The notes below the pieces were generated by a model, which did not search any database, had not been told where the DNA came from, and worked only from the letters and a program-made list of their open reading frames with translations. Positions 16,628-25,222 of a DNA stretch of 64,000 nucleotides are shown here, piece by piece. The translations under genes and the position numbers were made by a program. The DNA is from Parasulfuritortus sp036391875 (GTDB lineage: Bacteria; Pseudomonadota; Gammaproteobacteria; Burkholderiales; Thiobacillaceae). Position 1 is the stretch's first letter; every line of letters begins with the position of its first letter. The stretch covers positions 1 through 64,000 of the forward strand of contig DASVZA010000039.1 in NCBI GenBank assembly GCA_036391875.1, in the 5' to 3' direction.

Positions 16628-17211
16628 ATCAAGCCATCGTTTACATCGTCGACGACGACGAGGCGGTTCGCGACAGCCTGACCATCCTGTGCGAAACGGA
16701 GGGCTTCCAGGTCGAAAGCTACCCGAGCGCGGAGTCCTTCCTGGAGGCGTTCCGCCCCGAACGGCATGGCTGTCTGATCCTGGATGTACGCATGGAACGG
16801 ATGAGCGGGCCGCAGCTGCACGCCGAACTGAAGCGGCGCGGCAGCGCGCTGCCGGTGATCTTCCTGACCGGCCACGGTGACATCCCGATGAGCGTGCGCG
16901 CCATCAAGGAAGGGGCGCTGGATTTCTTGACCAAGCCGGTCGACGGCGACGAACTGCTGGCGCGGATCCACGATGCACTGGGTCAGAACCGGGAACAGGC
17001 GGAGCGTTGCCGGTGGCTGGAAAGCCTCACCCAGCGCGAGAAGGAGATCATGAAGCTGGCCATCTCCGGCCAGCCGAACAAGGAGATCGGCCGCGTGCTC
17101 GGCATCAGCCATCGCACCGTCGAGTTGCACCGCTCACATATCCTGCGCAAGTCGGGTTGCGCCAGCCTGCTCGAACTCGCCCAGCGTCTCCTGGAGTGCG
17201 GCGGCGCCTGA
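16624..17211 (+). CDS. FixJ/NarL-type response regulator
   Basis: This 195-residue regulator has an N-terminal receiver domain with an acidic pocket (VDDDEAVRDSL), phospho-acceptor D54 (LILDVRM), the conserved Thr in FLTGHGD and Lys in LTKPVDGDEL. The C-terminal LuxR-type helix-turn-helix reads LTQREKEIMKLAISG, then NKEIGRVLGISHRTVELHR. Order and length match FixJ/TtrR. Translation is coupled to the kinase gene upstream. Targets are unknown; the divergent PAS operon and the kinase operon are the nearest candidates. Confidence 0.94.
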   Translation: MNQAIVYIVDDDEAVRDSLTILCETEGFQVESYPSAESFLEAFRPERHGCLILDVRMERMSGPQLHAELKRRGSALPVIFLTGHGDIPMSVRAIKEGALDFLTKPVDGDELLARIHDALGQNREQAERCRWLESLTQREKEIMKLAISGQPNKEIGRVLGISHRTVELHRSHILRKSGCASLLELAQRLLECGGA

Positions 17212-17248
17212 GCTGCGCACCGCCGTTCAGTCCACCATCAGCCCGAGT

Positions 17249-17333
17249 AGGGCGGAAGAGCGCAGCGCCTTCCGCCGAAGGACCTCACCCATACGGCGGA
17301 TTAAGCCTGCGGCTCATCCACCCTACGTCTGCT
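17249..17333. repeat. Dispersed palindromic repeat in convergent intergenic space
   Basis: The 120 bases between the regulator gene and tlpA hold a GTAGGGCGGAA segment at one end and TCCACCCTAC at the other, forming imperfect inverted ends. Each flanks a smaller hairpin (GGCGGAAGAGCGCAGCGCC and GGATTAAGCCTGCGGCTCATCC). This is the form of a non-autonomous proteobacterial interspersed repeat and may double as a bidirectional terminator. Confidence 0.5.
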
Positions 17334-17949
17334 ATGCCGCCATCAGCTTTTCGATCAGGGCGCGGATCGCCGGGTGACCGAAATCGCGGCCGCCGACGGC
17401 CCGGTAGACGATGCGGCCGGCCTTGTCGATGAGGAAGCTGGTGGGCAGCCCGGGCACGCCGTAGGCGCCCGAGACCACGCTCTTGCTGTCCAGCAGCAGC
17501 GGGAAGGAGGGGGACGGCTCGAACTGGCCGGTGAAGGCGAACACGGTGTCGCTGTCCTCCTGCTGGTCGCAGGCAAGCACTTGGAACGGCTTGCCTTTCA
17601 GCTCCTGGTACAGCTTCTCCATGGACGGCATTTCGCGGCGGCAGGGCGGACACCAGGTCGCCCAGAAGTTGAGCAGCACCACCTTGCCCCGGTAGTCGGA
17701 CAGCTTGTGGGGCTTGCCGTCCATGTCCGGCAGGCTGAAGTCGGGCGCCGGCCGCGGCGGGTCGATCGGGGCCAGGACGTGGGTGAGGGGCGGTTCGGGT
17801 AGCGCCGCCCGGGCCGTGCCGGCGGCCAGCAGGCCGAGCCCGCCCAGGGCGATCAGGATTTCGCGCCGCTCAGGGTTTTTTGGCCGGGACAGGGAGATGC
17901 TCTGGGGCGCACTGGAGCCCTTCGAGAACGGCGTGGACGGTTTTGCCAT
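17332..17949 (-). CDS. TlpA-like periplasmic thioredoxin
   Basis: This 205-residue TlpA/ResA-type thiol-disulfide protein carries its active site in FWATWCPPCRREMPSMEKLY. Typical neighbours PDFSLPDMDGKPHKLSDYRG and the cis-Pro loop GVPGLPTSFLIDKAG are present. The N-terminus has ERREILIALGGLGLLAAG, which could be a Tat-type or plain signal peptide after an unusually long polar leader. The start at 17949 lies inside the end of the upstream gene, giving an 80-base overlap. No ATG, GTG or TTG between the upstream stop and the signal sequence would avoid it. It probably acts with the secreted protein gene before it. Confidence 0.88.
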   Translation of the reverse strand: MAKPSTPFSKGSSAPQSISLSRPKNPERREILIALGGLGLLAAGTARAALPEPPLTHVLAPIDPPRPAPDFSLPDMDGKPHKLSDYRGKVVLLNFWATWCPPCRREMPSMEKLYQELKGKPFQVLACDQQEDSDTVFAFTGQFEPSPSFPLLLDSKSVVSGAYGVPGLPTSFLIDKAGRIVYRAVGGRDFGHPAIRALIEKLMAA

Positions 17950-18445
17950 GTTGCCTCCAGGAATAGTCGAGATCGAAGCGTGTGCCGTGCGGCAGCTTGA
18001 CCGTGGTGAAGCCCTGGCCCCAGTCGCCCACTTCCAGCGTCTGGGCCGCGGGCAGGATGGACCAGCCGAAATCGACGCCCTGGCGCTGCCAGACCTTGAG
18101 CCAGTCGGTCTTGCTGCGCAGCGGGTGCCGCACGCCGTCGGCGGTGACCGCCCGCCAGTCGGCCACGTCGTAGCTGATCGGCTCCTCGGCCAGGTTGCGG
18201 ATCACCGTGCCGAACATGCAGTAGCCCGCCATCTCCTCCACCAGCGCGGGCGGGAAGCCCTTGTTGGTGTACACGGCCCGGACGTTGTCCGGCATGAGCT
18301 GCAAAAGCTGCAGGCTGAACGGCGTGTCGGTCGACTGCCAGTTGGACAGGCCGTTGTCCGGGTTGGTGTTCTGCACGGTGCCAGCCAGCGCCGAGGCGGC
18401 GGCGATCAGGAGGGCGGGGAGCGACCAGAGGGCGGATGTCTTCAT
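17870..18445 (-). CDS. Secreted protein of unrecognised family
   Basis: From the ATG at 18445 (MKTSALWSLPALLIAAA) this is a 191-residue protein with a clear signal peptide ending near ASALAG. The mature part is rich in Trp and aromatic residues, with a strand-like core (GYCMFGTVIRNLAEEPISY, then WSILPAAQTLEVGDWGQGF, then RFDLDYSW) suggesting a beta-sandwich. It has two cysteines (GYCMF and GLQCAP) that might pair or serve as substrate of the adjacent TlpA-like protein. Its 3' end overlaps that gene by 80 bases. I do not recognise the family. Confidence 0.7.
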   Translation of the reverse strand: MKTSALWSLPALLIAAASALAGTVQNTNPDNGLSNWQSTDTPFSLQLLQLMPDNVRAVYTNKGFPPALVEEMAGYCMFGTVIRNLAEEPISYDVADWRAVTADGVRHPLRSKTDWLKVWQRQGVDFGWSILPAAQTLEVGDWGQGFTTVKLPHGTRFDLDYSWRQHGKTVHAVLEGLQCAPEHLPVPAKKP

Positions 18446-18520
18446 GACCGGCATGTTAACAGGCCGGGCGGCGACACAAGAAGCCCGTGCCGCAACCGCG
18501 CGATACGGCCCGGCCCTCGC

Positions 18521-21500
18521 TCACGCGCCGACAGCCTCGCCATCCGGATAACGGCGCCGGTAGAGCAGATAGAGCAGTACCGGCACGATCAGCAGGGTCA
18601 GGAAGGTGCCGGCGATCAGGCCGCCGATGGCCACCACCGCGAGTGGCGAAAGCCGTTCCAGGCCCACCGCCCATTCGAAGGCGACCGGAATCATGCCCAC
18701 CGCCGCGGCCGCGGCCGTCATCAGGATTGGCCGGGTACGCAGGTCCACCGCGCGCAGGATGGCTTCGCGCAACGGCACGCCCCGGGCCAGCGCCTCCTGG
18801 GCGAAATCGACCAGCAGGATGCCGTTCTTGACCACGATGCCCATCAGCAGGATGAGGCCCATGAACGACGGCATGCAGCCGTGCTTGCCGGCGATCAGCA
18901 TGGCCCAGGCGGCGCCGATCACCGCCAGCGGCAGGGTCGCCAGGATGGCGATCGGGCTGACGAAGGAGCGGAAGGCGATCACCAGCACCACCGCCAGCAG
19001 CACGATGCCGAGCGCCAGCGACTGGCCGAGGCGGCCGAACGATGCGTTCATCTCCTTCATCTCGCCTTCTTCGCTGATCGTGTAGCCGCGCGGCAGTTGC
19101 AGGCCCTTGAGCGCCTCGGTCACGTGGGCATCGAGCGCCGTCACGGCGATGTCGCGCCGGTAGCCGATCACGTCCACCGTGCGTTGCAGGTTCTGATGGG
19201 TGTAGGCGGTCGGTGCGTAGATCGTCCCGACCGACGCCACCTGGGCCAGCGGCACGATGGCGCCGTTGGGCGCGGTCAGGTTGAGCGCGGCGAGGGCGGC
19301 GGGGTCGGAGCGCTGGTCGGCGCGCAGCCGCACCCAGACGGGGATGCCGTTCTCGCCAGGCACCCGCAGGCTGCCGCCCGGAATGCCGTTGACCTGCGCC
19401 GCCACCTGCTGGGCGATGGCGCCGGTGGTCAGGCCGTAGCTCGCCGCCTTTGCTGCGTCGACATCGAGCTGCAGGCGCTTGGCGTCGCCCTGCCAGCTGC
19501 GCTCGAAGCCGTTCAGGCCGCCGACCTTCGCGAGCCGGTTTTGCAGATCGTCGGCGATCCGGTCGAGCACTTGCCAATCCGGGCCGCTGACCATCAGGTC
19601 GACCGTGCCGCGGATCGACGACAGCGGCGTGGCGCCGTAGACCACGGCGTTGGCGTCGATCACGCCGGGAATGGCGCGCACCCGGCGCTGGATCACCTGG
19701 TTGATCTGGAACAGGGTCGCGTCGCGGTGGAAGCGGTCTACCAGGTTGACCGTCGCCATGCCCTGCTGGAAGGTGCGGGCCGCGCCGAACGATTTGTCGC
19801 GCGGCTCGGCGCCGACCAAGGTGGAGGTCGAGATCAGCCATTCGGGTTTGACCGAGGCGCGGATCGCTGCGTCCACCTGCCGGGCAACGGCCTGCATGGC
19901 CGCGGCGTCGGTGTCGGGCTGGACCTCGAAGCTGATCTGGGTGATGCCGGTGTCCATCAGCGGCATCAGTTCCCGGCCGACCACCGGCAACTGGCGCAGC
20001 GAGACCAGGGTCAGCGCCAGCGCGACGAACAACACACGCTTGGGATGATCCAGCGCCCAGCCCACGGCGGCGGCGTAGAAGCGCTTGAGCGGCAGCAGCA
20101 CCCAGGTCTCGAAGCGCAGCAGCGGCTTGCGCAGGGGGTCGCGGGCGCCCGGTCTGATCACCCAGGGCGTGAGCAGCGGGATGATGGTCACGGCGACGAC
20201 GAAGGAAGCCGCCAGGGCGATGGACAGGGTCACCGAGAGCGGCCTCAGGACCGTCTGCACATAGCCGCCAATGAATACGATGGGCAGCAGCACAACGGCG
20301 TTGGCGAGGGTGCCCGAGAGCACCGCGAGCATCACCTCCTGGGTGCCGTTGGCCGCCACTTCCAGGCCCGATTCGCCGTGCTCGCGCATGCGCCGCTCGA
20401 TGTTCTCGATCACCACGATGGCGTCGTCGGCCAGGAGGCCGACGGCGATGATCACGGCGGTCAGGGTGATCATGTCGAACTCATAACCGATCAGCTTCAT
20501 CACCACGAAGGTGAGCAGATAGGTGAACGGCAGGGACAGCGCGGTGACGAAGGCCGCGCGGCTGTCGGCCAGGAACAGCAGGATGACCAGCACGGTCATG
20601 ATCACCGCGTCGCGCAGGGCGCCCAGCATGTTGTCCACGGTCAGGTCGATCAGCCGCAATTGGCCGTCGGACTGGGCGATCTGCAGCATCGGGAACTGGG
20701 CGCGTATTTCCGGCAGCTGCGCCTCGATGGCGCGCGCCACGGTGGCGGTGTAGCCCTTCTGGCCGCGCAGCATGGAAACGGCGATGGCCGGTCTGCCGTT
20801 GCCGCGATAGAGCGAGGTCGGATCGGCGTCGCCCCAGCCGACCGTGCCCAGGTCGCCGAGCCGCACGAAGCCGCCGCCGGCGACCGGCACCTGGAGGTCG
20901 GCGATCTGCTGCGGGTTGTGGGCCAGGCTGTCGAGGGTGAGCAGGAAACGGAAGCCGTCGCGGTGCACCAGGCCCTCGGGCGCAGTCAGGTTGCCGGCGG
21001 CGATGGCCGAGGCCACCGTGGCGACACTGAGGCGATGGCTTTCCAGCGCGCTGCGGTCCAGGTCCACCTGGACCTGGCGTTCGTGGCCGCCGAACACCTC
21101 CACCTCGGCCACCCCGGGGATGCGCAGGAGGCGGTCGCGCAGGCCGTTCTCGGCGATGCGCCGGGTCTCGCTCAGGTCGAGGCCCGAATCCTTGGCCGGG
21201 GTCAGGGCCAGCACGGTCACCGGCTGCGCGGCGTTGGTGATGCGGAAGATCACCGGCGCGCGGGTGCCGGCCGGCAGGCCCGACTCGACCCGCTTCAGTT
21301 CGGTCAGCACCTTGGTCGCGGCGATGTCGATGTCGTTGCCGTATTCGAACTCCACGGTCACCGCCGAGACCTGGTCGCGCGACACGGAGGTGACGCGGCG
21401 CACGCCGTCGATGGCCGAGAGCTGGGTCTCGACCGGGTGGGTGACGTCCTGCTCGACGTCGCTTGCCCCGGCGCCGGGCCACTGGGTGACCACGCTGATC

Positions 21501-21631
21501 ATCGGCCGGTTGGAATCCGGGAACAGGTTCATCGGCAGGGTGCGGTAGGCGACGATGCCGGCCACCACCACCAGGATGGCCAGCGCCGCGATGGCGTGCG
21601 CCCGGCCGAGCAGCCTATGCATGAAGCTCAT
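18521..21631 (-). CDS. RND efflux pump inner-membrane subunit (HAE-1-like)
   Basis: This 1036-residue RND permease has the usual duplicated plan: a helix, a large periplasmic loop, a helix block around residues 335-530, then the second half. The proton-relay motif in helix 4 reads GLLADDAIVVIEN, with the Asp-Asp pair of HAE-1 drug exporters rather than the single Asp of heavy-metal CzcA pumps. The N-terminal MNLFPDSNRPMISV segment and C-terminal GIVVKNGILLVDFA are also typical. The substrate is therefore more likely an organic compound than a metal ion. Its ATG overlaps the stop of the membrane-fusion gene (ATGA). Confidence 0.95.
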   Translation of the reverse strand: MSFMHRLLGRAHAIAALAILVVVAGIVAYRTLPMNLFPDSNRPMISVVTQWPGAGASDVEQDVTHPVETQLSAIDGVRRVTSVSRDQVSAVTVEFEYGNDIDIAATKVLTELKRVESGLPAGTRAPVIFRITNAAQPVTVLALTPAKDSGLDLSETRRIAENGLRDRLLRIPGVAEVEVFGGHERQVQVDLDRSALESHRLSVATVASAIAAGNLTAPEGLVHRDGFRFLLTLDSLAHNPQQIADLQVPVAGGGFVRLGDLGTVGWGDADPTSLYRGNGRPAIAVSMLRGQKGYTATVARAIEAQLPEIRAQFPMLQIAQSDGQLRLIDLTVDNMLGALRDAVIMTVLVILLFLADSRAAFVTALSLPFTYLLTFVVMKLIGYEFDMITLTAVIIAVGLLADDAIVVIENIERRMREHGESGLEVAANGTQEVMLAVLSGTLANAVVLLPIVFIGGYVQTVLRPLSVTLSIALAASFVVAVTIIPLLTPWVIRPGARDPLRKPLLRFETWVLLPLKRFYAAAVGWALDHPKRVLFVALALTLVSLRQLPVVGRELMPLMDTGITQISFEVQPDTDAAAMQAVARQVDAAIRASVKPEWLISTSTLVGAEPRDKSFGAARTFQQGMATVNLVDRFHRDATLFQINQVIQRRVRAIPGVIDANAVVYGATPLSSIRGTVDLMVSGPDWQVLDRIADDLQNRLAKVGGLNGFERSWQGDAKRLQLDVDAAKAASYGLTTGAIAQQVAAQVNGIPGGSLRVPGENGIPVWVRLRADQRSDPAALAALNLTAPNGAIVPLAQVASVGTIYAPTAYTHQNLQRTVDVIGYRRDIAVTALDAHVTEALKGLQLPRGYTISEEGEMKEMNASFGRLGQSLALGIVLLAVVLVIAFRSFVSPIAILATLPLAVIGAAWAMLIAGKHGCMPSFMGLILLMGIVVKNGILLVDFAQEALARGVPLREAILRAVDLRTRPILMTAAAAAVGMIPVAFEWAVGLERLSPLAVVAIGGLIAGTFLTLLIVPVLLYLLYRRRYPDGEAVGA

Positions 21632-22773
21632 TGCCCGGCCCCCGCCGAGTCGGCTGTCACCGCCGCGTCGCCGTCGCGCAACCGGGCCAGGACGGCGGTC
21701 TGGCCGACCACGACCCGGTCGCCGGCCGCGAGCGCCGCCTGCACCGCCGTCCGGTCGGCGCCCTCGGTCAACACCTTGACCGCCACCCGGCGCAGCCGAC
21801 CGGGCGCGCCGGCCTTGGCGCCGGGCGTGAAGGCCAGCACATGCGCCTCCTCGCCGTTGCCGACCAGTGCGGCCGTCGGCACGGTCAGGGTCTCGCCCGC
21901 GCCTCTGATGAGTACCTCGGCGGCCACGGTGCTGCCGCTGGGCAGCCCGAACGGAGCCATCGCCGCGTCGGCCTCCACCGTGCCCAGGCCGGCCGCGTTG
22001 ACCGCCGGCGCGACACGGCTGACGGCCAGCGCCTGGCTGGCCTCGCCCTGATGCAACAGCAGCGTGTCGCCGACCCGGACCCGGGCCAGGCTGGCGGCCG
22101 GCAGGCCGACCCGGACCACCGCGCCCTTGCCGGCGGCGAGCTGGTAGACCGGCCGGCCGGGGGCGGCGGTATCGCCCACCTCGACCAGGCGTTGGGCCAC
22201 CACGGCATCCTGCGGCGCGCGGATCTCGGCATAGCCCAGCTGCACCCGCAAGGCCGCGATCTGGTCGGTTAGCGACCGGGCCCTGGCGCGCGCGCCGTCG
22301 GCGGCGGTGCGGGCCTGATCGGCCTGCGACTGGCTGACGCCGCCTTCGGCCAGCACCGCGTCCAGGCGCGCCTGCTGTTTCGCCGCATAGTCGGCATCGG
22401 CCTGCGCCGCCCGGCGTTGCTGTTCCAGCGCCGACAGGTTGCTGGCGACAGTGCGGCCGTCGATCCGGACCAGCAGTTCACCTCGCTTGACCGCCACCCC
22501 GGAGCGCGGGCCGACGGCCAGGACCGTACCCTGGATCTGCGGCGACAGCACGATGGCGTTGGGCGCCTCGATCACCGCCGACGCCGCCAGGCTGGCAGCC
22601 ACGCTGCCGCGCTCCACCGTGCCGGTCTGCAGGGCCCAGGGCGTCCGCTCGGCCGGTGGGCTGGCGTCGGCCTGATGCAGACGATGGAAATGCAGGGCGG
22701 CGGCGCCGGCGACCAGCGCCGGAATCAGGGGCAGCAGATACCAGCGTTTGCGGGCGAAGGACAGGCGGTTCAT
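21628..22773 (-). CDS. RND efflux membrane-fusion (periplasmic adaptor) protein
   Basis: From the ATG at 22773 (MNRLSFARKRWYLLPLIPAL) this is a 381-residue adaptor with an N-terminal membrane anchor. A split lipoyl/barrel-sandwich region (VLSPQIQGTVLAVGPRSGVAVKRG, written here as two adjoining halves VLSPQIQGTVL and AVGPRSGVAVKRG) flanks an alpha-helical hairpin near residues 110-165. The second half reads LGYAEIRAPQDAVVAQRLVE. It couples the RND subunit to TolC. ATGA-type overlaps on both sides show tight translational coupling in the order tolC-mfp-rnd. Confidence 0.93.
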   Translation of the reverse strand: MNRLSFARKRWYLLPLIPALVAGAAALHFHRLHQADASPPAERTPWALQTGTVERGSVAASLAASAVIEAPNAIVLSPQIQGTVLAVGPRSGVAVKRGELLVRIDGRTVASNLSALEQQRRAAQADADYAAKQQARLDAVLAEGGVSQSQADQARTAADGARARARSLTDQIAALRVQLGYAEIRAPQDAVVAQRLVEVGDTAAPGRPVYQLAAGKGAVVRVGLPAASLARVRVGDTLLLHQGEASQALAVSRVAPAVNAAGLGTVEADAAMAPFGLPSGSTVAAEVLIRGAGETLTVPTAALVGNGEEAHVLAFTPGAKAGAPGRLRRVAVKVLTEGADRTAVQAALAAGDRVVVGQTAVLARLRDGDAAVTADSAGAGQ

Positions 22774-24122
22774 GGTTGGGAGGCTCCGTCGGCAGAGGGG
22801 GGGGTATGGGTGGTTTCGGCATAGGCCAGCGGCGGTTCGCCGTAGGCATAGCGCAAGGCGTCGTCGGCCTGCCACCAGTTGGCCAGGGCGCCGGTGGCGG
22901 CGGCGCGGGCGCGGGCCAGGGCGGCTTCGGCGTCGGTCAGTTCGGTGGCCGAGCCGAGGCCGGTCTTGAAGCGGTCCTGCTCGATGCGGGCGCTCTCTCG
23001 GGCGGCGTCGAGGCCGGACTGCGCGGCATGCCAGGCGGCCTCCTGGGCGTGCCATTGCGCCAGCGCGCCGGTGCGGGCGGCGCGCAAGGCGGCCTGGGCA
23101 CCGGCCAATCGGTCGCGGGCCTCGTCGGTGGCAGCCTGCGCGGCATCGACGGCGCCCTTTTGGCCGCCGCCGGCCCATAGGTTCATGCGCACGGCGAGCA
23201 TGATCTGCCAGGTTTCGACCGGTTGTTGATCCCATTGCACGGCATTGTGGTTCCAGCCTCCGGTCAGCGCGGTTTGCGGCCATTCGGCCCGCTCGGCGGC
23301 ATGGAGCCTGGCCTGGTTCGCCGCCAGCGCATTCTGCGCCGCCTGCAGGGTGGGTGCTGGCGTGCCCGGGTCGGTCGGCAGTGCGGCCGGGCCGGCCTGA
23401 GGCTGGTCGACCGGCGCGGCGAAATCGTCGCTACTCATCAGCGCCGCGAGCTGGGCGCGCACCTTCAAATCCTGACCGGCGACACCGGCCAGGGCGGCTT
23501 CGGCTTCGGCCACGGCGGCCTGGACGCGGAGCAGGCTGACCCGGGCGATGGTGCCGGCCTTGAGGCCGGCCTGGGCGACCCGCGCGCTGGTCCGGAGCGC
23601 GTCGAGCTGTTTCTCGAATGCGGCGCGCTGGCCGGCCAGCGCTTCCAGGTTGCGGTACAGCGCAGCGCCCTGCAGCAGACTGCGCAGGCGCACGTCCTCG
23701 GCGCTCCAGCGCGCCCCGGCGGCGCGGTTCCTGGCGGCATCGACCTCGGCCGCGATCTGGCGCGAGAGGTCGATCGGCAATTGCATGTCCAGGCCGTAGC
23801 CGAACTGATCCTTGCCGAACGGGTAGCTGGCCACGTTGGGCGGCTGGGTGATTGGCCGGGTCAGGCGCGGGTCGTTGTAGTGCTGGCTCAGGCCGTAGGC
23901 GTCGATCTTGCCGAACCACACAGCCCGGGCCTGCCGCACTTGGGCGTCGGTCTGCCGGCGGGCGGCCTGGGCGGCCAGCACGTCGGGCGAGTGTTCGGCG
24001 ATGGCGCGCAGAACCTGCTTGAGATCGGCCGGTTCGGTCGCGGCGGCCGGTGCCGGGCCGGAGCAAAAGGCCAGCGCGACGAGCGCGGCGAGGGTGGTTC
24101 GGCGAATGTCGGGATGCGGCAT
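22770..24122 (-). CDS. TolC-family outer-membrane efflux protein
   Basis: From the ATG at 24122 (MPHPDIRRTTLAAL) the product is about 450 residues with a signal peptide ending near PAPAAA. A TTG at 24137 is an alternative but GGAG lies at the right distance before 24122. The two long helical repeats of the OEP family are seen, for example AEHSPDVLAAQAARRQTDAQ, and later ALAANQARLHAAERAEWPQ. It forms the trimeric outer-membrane channel for the RND pump encoded downstream. The intergenic space to the GDCCVxC gene is about 117 bases and probably contains the promoter. Confidence 0.92.
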   Translation of the reverse strand: MPHPDIRRTTLAALVALAFCSGPAPAAATEPADLKQVLRAIAEHSPDVLAAQAARRQTDAQVRQARAVWFGKIDAYGLSQHYNDPRLTRPITQPPNVASYPFGKDQFGYGLDMQLPIDLSRQIAAEVDAARNRAAGARWSAEDVRLRSLLQGAALYRNLEALAGQRAAFEKQLDALRTSARVAQAGLKAGTIARVSLLRVQAAVAEAEAALAGVAGQDLKVRAQLAALMSSDDFAAPVDQPQAGPAALPTDPGTPAPTLQAAQNALAANQARLHAAERAEWPQTALTGGWNHNAVQWDQQPVETWQIMLAVRMNLWAGGGQKGAVDAAQAATDEARDRLAGAQAALRAARTGALAQWHAQEAAWHAAQSGLDAARESARIEQDRFKTGLGSATELTDAEAALARARAAATGALANWWQADDALRYAYGEPPLAYAETTHTPPSADGASQP

Positions 24123-24239
24123 AGTCTCAGTCTCCAATGCGGACGAGTGAGGAGGAAGGGCGACGTTCGGTCATGGTCGTGGGCGCGCGTCAAAGCGCGG
24201 AGCGAGGTGTCGGTTGCCGGCTGGCGGGGAGGGGGCGGC

Positions 24240-24467
24240 TCATCGGCAACAGCCCGCTTCGCCTTTTGCCCGCGCCGCCTGGACCGGCGGGCAAGGCACG
24301 CTGCCATAGGAGCAGAACACGCAGCAGTCGCCGGGTTTCGGTGTGAGCAGGGTCTTGCAGGTCGGGCATTCGTGAAACCACTGACAGGCGTCGGTGGGCA
24401 TGGTCAGGGTTTCGGCGTGGCCGCAGACCGGACAGGTCAGCAGGGATTCGGTCTGGATCGAGGTCAC
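24240..24467 (-). CDS. Small GDCCVxC-type cysteine-rich protein
   Basis: This 75-residue protein carries two CPxC-type pairs (LTCPVCGH and ECPTCKTLL), probably a zinc ribbon, followed by PGDCCVFCSYGSVPCPP, the GDCCVxC signature, and a final GCCR. Small proteins of this group are often found beside mercury, arsenic and thiol-redox genes; biochemical function is unknown to me. It follows the OsmC-like gene by 17 bases and is the last of a thiol-redox set (permease, thioredoxin-like, OsmC-like, this gene). Confidence 0.8.
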   Translation of the reverse strand: MTSIQTESLLTCPVCGHAETLTMPTDACQWFHECPTCKTLLTPKPGDCCVFCSYGSVPCPPVQAARAKGEAGCCR

Positions 24468-24484
24468 GATTCGATCGTTGCCCT

Positions 24485-24898
24485 TTATTTGCGTCGCAGC
24501 ACGCCGCTCAATCGAGTGCCGGGTGCCACGGTGTTGAACACGGTGCCGAACTTCTTGACGTTTTCATGCAGCAGTTCCAGGCGCCGGTCCGGTTCGTCGC
24601 TATCGACGACGATCTCGTAGTCGATGGACTCCATACCGGGCGGCGTGTCGCGCCGCACGCCGTCCACCCTGACCTCCAGTCCACGCAACTGGAATTGCAG
24701 GATCGGCGCCACCCGCTCGATGCCCTTGATGATGCAGGCGGACAATGCCGCCAGCAGCAATTCGGCCGGGTTGAAGGCGTCCGGATTGCCGGCCAGGTCG
24801 GTATCAAGCGCGATTTCAGCCGCCTTGCACCGGGCCACGCTGCCGTGCGCGTCGATGCGCACGGTTTCGACGTGGAAGGTCAGCTTCGGGGCAGCCAC
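24485..24898 (-). CDS. OsmC/Ohr-superfamily protein
   Basis: The likely start is GTG at 24898 (VAAPKLTFHVETVRIDAHG), giving 137 residues; longer in-frame extensions overlap the upstream gene. The core PAELLLAALSACIIKGIERVA carries the conserved C-terminal-type cysteine of OsmC-like proteins, while the first cysteine position should be checked. The later segment YEIVVDSDEPDRRLELLHENV fits the family. These enzymes often reduce organic peroxides or process sulfur compounds. It starts 14 bases after the thioredoxin-like gene, so it is part of the same operon. Confidence 0.8.
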   Translation of the reverse strand: MAAPKLTFHVETVRIDAHGSVARCKAAEIALDTDLAGNPDAFNPAELLLAALSACIIKGIERVAPILQFQLRGLEVRVDGVRRDTPPGMESIDYEIVVDSDEPDRRLELLHENVKKFGTVFNTVAPGTRLSGVLRRK

Positions 24899-24912
24899 GT
24901 TAGCCCGTTTGA

Positions 24913-25209
24913 TCAGGCGCAGCCGCCGCCACCACAGCCGCAGCCGCCCGATTTCCCGGCGGCCGGCGTGTCGCTGGCGCCGGCCAGCCAACCGGCGATC
25001 TTGTCCTTGCCCGGCACGCCGCCGGCATGGACCACCTTGCCGTCGATCACCACGCCGGGCGTCGACATCACGCCGTAGCGCATGATGGCCTGGATGTCCT
25101 CGACCTTTTCGAGATTGGCCGCGACGCCCTTCTCGGCGAGGGCCTCCTCGATCAGCTTGAGGGTGGTCTTGCAGTTGGCACAGCCGGTGCCGAGTACCTT
25201 GATGTCCAT
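24913..25209 (-). CDS. Small redox-active disulfide (thioredoxin-fold) protein with Cys-rich tail
   Basis: The ATG at 25209 gives 98 residues starting MDIKVLGTGCANCKTTLKLI, the CxxC active site of the small redox-active disulfide protein 2 group. It continues with YGVMSTPGVVIDGKVVHAG, the cis-Pro region. The C-terminus ends GGCGCGGGGCA, an extra Cys/Gly tail absent from the basic fold that could bind a metal(loid). It lies 13 bases after the permease gene; such proteins are regularly encoded next to PF03773-type permeases. Confidence 0.88.
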   Translation of the reverse strand: MDIKVLGTGCANCKTTLKLIEEALAEKGVAANLEKVEDIQAIMRYGVMSTPGVVIDGKVVHAGGVPGKDKIAGWLAGASDTPAAGKSGGCGCGGGGCA

Positions 25210-25222
25210 GGTCTTCCTTTCC

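Noticed and set aside
17705..22051. A 1448-residue plus-strand frame opposite the RND gene
   Set aside because: Lies across several real minus-strand genes, with Gln/Arg/His/Ala/Asp-rich composition and no domain. Shadow frame.
18521..24122. A CzcCBA heavy-metal efflux system
   Set aside because: The RND subunit carries the Asp-Asp relay motif of HAE-1 pumps rather than the metal-pump pattern.
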